From Zoogloea ramigera (GTDB taxonomy: Bacteria; Pseudomonadota; Gammaproteobacteria; Burkholderiales; Rhodocyclaceae): DNA of 64,000 bases. Below, piece after piece: positions 61,399 through 64,000 of the stretch; position 1 is the stretch's first letter; every line of letters starts with the position of its first letter. The translations under genes were made by a program, and so were the position numbers. The stretch covers positions 1-64,000 of the forward strand of contig NZ_BJNV01000015.1 of NCBI RefSeq assembly GCF_006539865.1. The letters are read 5' to 3'. Below the pieces are notes generated by a model. It searched no databases. It had not been told where the DNA came from and worked only from the letters and a program-made list of their open reading frames with translations.

Positions 61399-64000
61399 AT
61401 GACCCAACGCCTGCGCGAAATCCCATACAACTACACCTCGTTCTCCGACCGCGAGATCGTCATCCGCCTGCTCGGCGCCGAAGCCTGGCAAACCCTCGAC
61501 GCCCTGCGCAGCGAGCGGGTGACCGGTCGGTCTGCGCGGATGCTCTACGAGGTGCTGGGGGACGTGTGGGTCGTCCAGCGCAACCCCTACCTGCAGGACG
61601 ACCTGCTGGCCAACCGCGACCGCCGCGGGGCGCTGGTCGAGGCCCTGCGCCACCGCCTCGACGAGGTCGAGAAGCGCCGTAACGAGGCCAGCGCCGAAGA
61701 CCCGGAGCGCAGCGCCAAGGTGGCCAGCCTGGTGGCGGCGGCCAAGGGAGCGGTAGATCGTTTCAAGGCCTTCTTCGAAGACACCTACGACCTGCGCAAG
61801 CGTGTGCAGCACGAGCTGGCCCGCCACACCCGCAAGGACAACATCTGCTTCGACGGCCACGCCCGCGTCGCGCACGTCACCGACGCCACCGACTGGCGCG
61901 TCGAATACCCCTTCGTGGTGCTCTACCCGGACACCGAGGACGAGATGGCGCCGCTCGTGAAGAGCTGCATCGAGCTCGGCCTGACCATCATCCCGCGCGG
62001 GGGCGGCACCGGCTACACCGGCGGCGCGGTCCCGCTGGACGCCCGCTCGGTGGTGATCAACACCGAGAAGCTGATCACCCTCGGCCCGGTCGAGGAGGTC
62101 GTGCTGCCCGGCCACGACAAGCCCTACGCCACCATCCGCACCGGCGCCGGCGTGGTCACCGACCGTGTCTCCGAAGCCGCCTCGGCGGCCGGCCGCGTGT
62201 TTGCGGTCGACCCGACCTCGGCCAGCGCCTCGTGCATCGGCGGCAACATCGCGATGAACGCCGGCGGCAAGAAGGCCGTGCTGTGGGGCACCGCGCTCGA
62301 CAACCTGGCCTGGTGGAAAATGGTCACGCCGGATGGCAACTGGCTGGAGGTCGAGCGCCTCGACCACAACTTCGGCAAGATCCACGAGCAGGAAACCGTG
62401 CGTTTCCGCCTCAAGCGCTTCGACGCCAAGAGCTATAAGCCGCTGGGCGAGGAGATCCTCACCATGCCGGGCGCGGCCTGCCGTAAGGACGGCCTGGGCA
62501 AGGACGTCACCGACAAGTTTCTCGGCGGCGTGCCGGGCGTGCAGAAGGAAGGCACCGACGGCCTGATCGTGGCCGCCCGCTGGGTGCTCCACAAAATGCC
62601 GCCGGTCACCCGCACGGTGTGCCTTGAATTTTTCGGCCAGGTCCGCGAGGCGGTGCCGGCGATCGTCGAGATCACCGATTACTTCAAGCCGGGCGGCGCC
62701 GGCAATGCCGCCGGCGTGCTGCTGGCCGGCCTCGAGCACCTCGACGAGCGCTACGTGAAAGCGGTGGGCTACACCACCAAGGCCAAGCGCCACGGTCGGC
62801 CCAAGATGGTGCTGATCGGCGACGTGGTCGGCTACGACGAGACCGCCGTGATGGGCGCCGTGTCGGATGTGGTGCGCATGACCAACACCCGCGGCGCCGA
62901 GGGCTTCATCGCGGTCAGCCCCGAGCAGCGCAAGAAGTTCTGGCTCGACCGCTCGCGCACCGCCGCCATCTCGCGCCACACCAACGCCTTCAAGGTGAAC
63001 GAAGACGTGGTGATTCCGCTGCCGCGGATGGGCGACTACTGCGACGGCATCGAGCGCATCAACATCGAGCTGTCCACCCACAACAAGCTGGCCCTGTGCG
63101 ACGCCCTGGCCGAGTTCCTGCAGGGCGAGTTGCCGCTGGATACCGGCGACGCCACCATCTCCCGCGACGAGCTGATCGGCGAGAAGCGCAAGGACGCCCT
63201 CGACTACGTCGCCTCGGTGCGCCGCCGCTGGCAGTGGCTGCTCGACAACCTCGACCTGCCGCTGGCCGAGGCCGAGCCGCAGTTTGCCGAATACGGCGTG
63301 CAGGCCGGCGAGCTGTCCAACCGCGCGGCCAACCCGCGGCTGTTCCACCGCCTGCAAGACTACTCCGTCCGCACCTCCTGGAAGACCGAACTCAAGGCCC
63401 GCCTCGACAAGATCTTCGACGGCCAGCTGTTCGGCCCGGTGCGCGACGAGCTTAAAAAGCTGCACAAGCAGGTGCTGCGCGGCCGCGTCTTCGTGGCCCT
63501 GCACATGCACGCCGGCGACGGCAACGTGCACACCAACATCCCGGTCAACTCCGACAACTACGAGATGCTGCAGACCGCCAACCACGCGGTCGATCGCATC
63601 ATGGCGCTGGCGCGCTCGCTAGACGGCGTGATCTCCGGCGAGCACGGCATCGGCATCACCAAGCTCGACTATCTCACCGACGCCGAGATGGCCAACTACT
63701 GGGCCTACAAGCAAAAGGTAGACCCGGAAGGCCGCTTCAACCGCGGCAAGCTGATGAAGGGCGGCAACCTCGACAACGCCTACACCCCCAGCTTCAACCT
63801 GATGGGCCACGAGTCGCTGATCATGGAGCAGACCGCCATCGGCGAGATCTCCCACGACATCAAGGACTGCCTGCGCTGCGGCAAGTGCAAGCCGGTGTGC
63901 TCGACCCACGTGCCGCGCGCCAACCTGCTGTACAGCCCGCGCAACAAGATCCTCAGCACCTCGCTGCTGATCGAGGCCTTCCTTTATGAGGAGCAGACCC
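61399..64000 (+). CDS. FAD-binding and Fe-S oxidoreductase, DUF3683 type (truncated by window end)
   Basis: At least 867 residues with no stop before the window end. After a DUF3683-like N-terminus ([25 protein letters not shown]) it has a vanillyl-alcohol-oxidase-type FAD domain ([30 protein letters not shown]), the lactate/glycolate-oxidase C-terminal domain ([19 protein letters not shown]) and the first of the Fe-S motifs ([11 protein letters not shown] near residue 832). It is probably a D-lactate or glycolate-like dehydrogenase. The 61224-61398 spacer shows nothing definite. Confidence 0.92.
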   Translation, partial: MTQRLREIPYNYTSFSDREIVIRLLGAEAWQTLDALRSERVTGRSARMLYEVLGDVWVVQRNPYLQDDLLANRDRRGALVEALRHRLDEVEKRRNEASAEDPERSAKVASLVAAAKGAVDRFKAFFEDTYDLRKRVQHELARHTRKDNICFDGHARVAHVTDATDWRVEYPFVVLYPDTEDEMAPLVKSCIELGLTIIPRGGGTGYTGGAVPLDARSVVINTEKLITLGPVEEVVLPGHDKPYATIRTGAGVVTDRVSEAASAAGRVFAVDPTSASASCIGGNIAMNAGGKKAVLWGTALDNLAWWKMVTPDGNWLEVERLDHNFGKIHEQETVRFRLKRFDAKSYKPLGEEILTMPGAACRKDGLGKDVTDKFLGGVPGVQKEGTDGLIVAARWVLHKMPPVTRTVCLEFFGQVREAVPAIVEITDYFKPGGAGNAAGVLLAGLEHLDERYVKAVGYTTKAKRHGRPKMVLIGDVVGYDETAVMGAVSDVVRMTNTRGAEGFIAVSPEQRKKFWLDRSRTAAISRHTNAFKVNEDVVIPLPRMGDYCDGIERINIELSTHNKLALCDALAEFLQGELPLDTGDATISRDELIGEKRKDALDYVASVRRRWQWLLDNLDLPLAEAEPQFAEYGVQAGELSNRAANPRLFHRLQDYSVRTSWKTELKARLDKIFDGQLFGPVRDELKKLHKQVLRGRVFVALHMHAGDGNVHTNIPVNSDNYEMLQTANHAVDRIMALARSLDGVISGEHGIGITKLDYLTDAEMANYWAYKQKVDPEGRFNRGKLMKGGNLDNAYTPSFNLMGHESLIMEQTAIGEISHDIKDCLRCGKCKPVCSTHVPRANLLYSPRNKILSTSLLIEAFLYEEQT

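Overview
The window is GC-rich bacterial chromosome, almost fully coding, with short intergenic gaps and many overlapping start/stop codons. Gene content points to a betaproteobacterium of the Rhodocyclales type (Azospira/Dechloromonas/Zoogloea/Thauera-like). The signs are a complete beta/gamma-type atp operon, EF-P with Arg32 next to EarP, two PEP-CTERM proteins, a rhombosortase pair, a selenocysteine formate dehydrogenase and a DUF3683 FAD/Fe-S oxidase. The genus is inference. No phage, intact insertion sequence or CRISPR array was seen.

Layout. 0-4 kb: a conserved hypothetical with a PilZ-like tail, a HIT protein, a class II glutamine amidotransferase and a sirtuin. 4.2-11.1 kb (minus): atpIBEFHAGDC with a promoter and a terminator. 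11.2-17.3 kb (plus): ArsR-type regulator, Aas, rhombotarget lipoprotein, rhombosortase and an LplT/PlsC fusion. 17.3-22.8 kb (minus): a three-gene putative sensory unit, YaeQ, an Ala/Lys-rich lipoprotein, EF-P and EarP. 22.4-23.5 kb: three perfect DnaA boxes with AT-rich flanks around an 89-residue unknown gene, a candidate replication-origin or DnaA-titration region. 23.7-35.4 kb (mostly plus): SRPBCC-like protein, class V aminotransferase, small exported proteins, an orphan GspE/PilB ATPase, two transporters, an exported ankyrin-like protein, YjdM and a NYN RNase-like protein.

35.4-49.2 kb is the most coherent unit, a selenium module. On the minus strand run fdnG (in-frame UGA at codon 196, with a SECIS-like hairpin), fdnH, fdnI, fdhE, selA, selB, tRNA-Sec, a GcvH-like protein and a DsrE-like protein. 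Divergent from fdnG is a four-gene ABC importer of the PhnD/E/C type that resembles the putative selenate importers found beside Sec genes. The window therefore holds a plausible selenium importer, the Sec tRNA, selenocysteine synthase, Sec-specific elongation factor, the selenoenzyme and its maturation factor; selD is not in view. A close sigma-54 promoter match precedes fdnG, with two dyads 20 bp apart upstream of it.

49.3-64 kb: a class I cyclic-di-GMP (GEMM-I) riboswitch ahead of a small secreted protein; a PEP-CTERM protein with a sigma-54 promoter; a UbiB-family kinase; an NtrC-type regulator/histidine kinase pair; an acyltransferase-3 protein; IlvA divergent from a RidA-family protein; a GDSL esterase with a PEP-CTERM tail and its own sigma-54 promoter candidate; and a large FAD/Fe-S oxidase cut by the window end. 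Sigma-54 control, cyclic-di-GMP and extracellular protein sorting recur through this right half.
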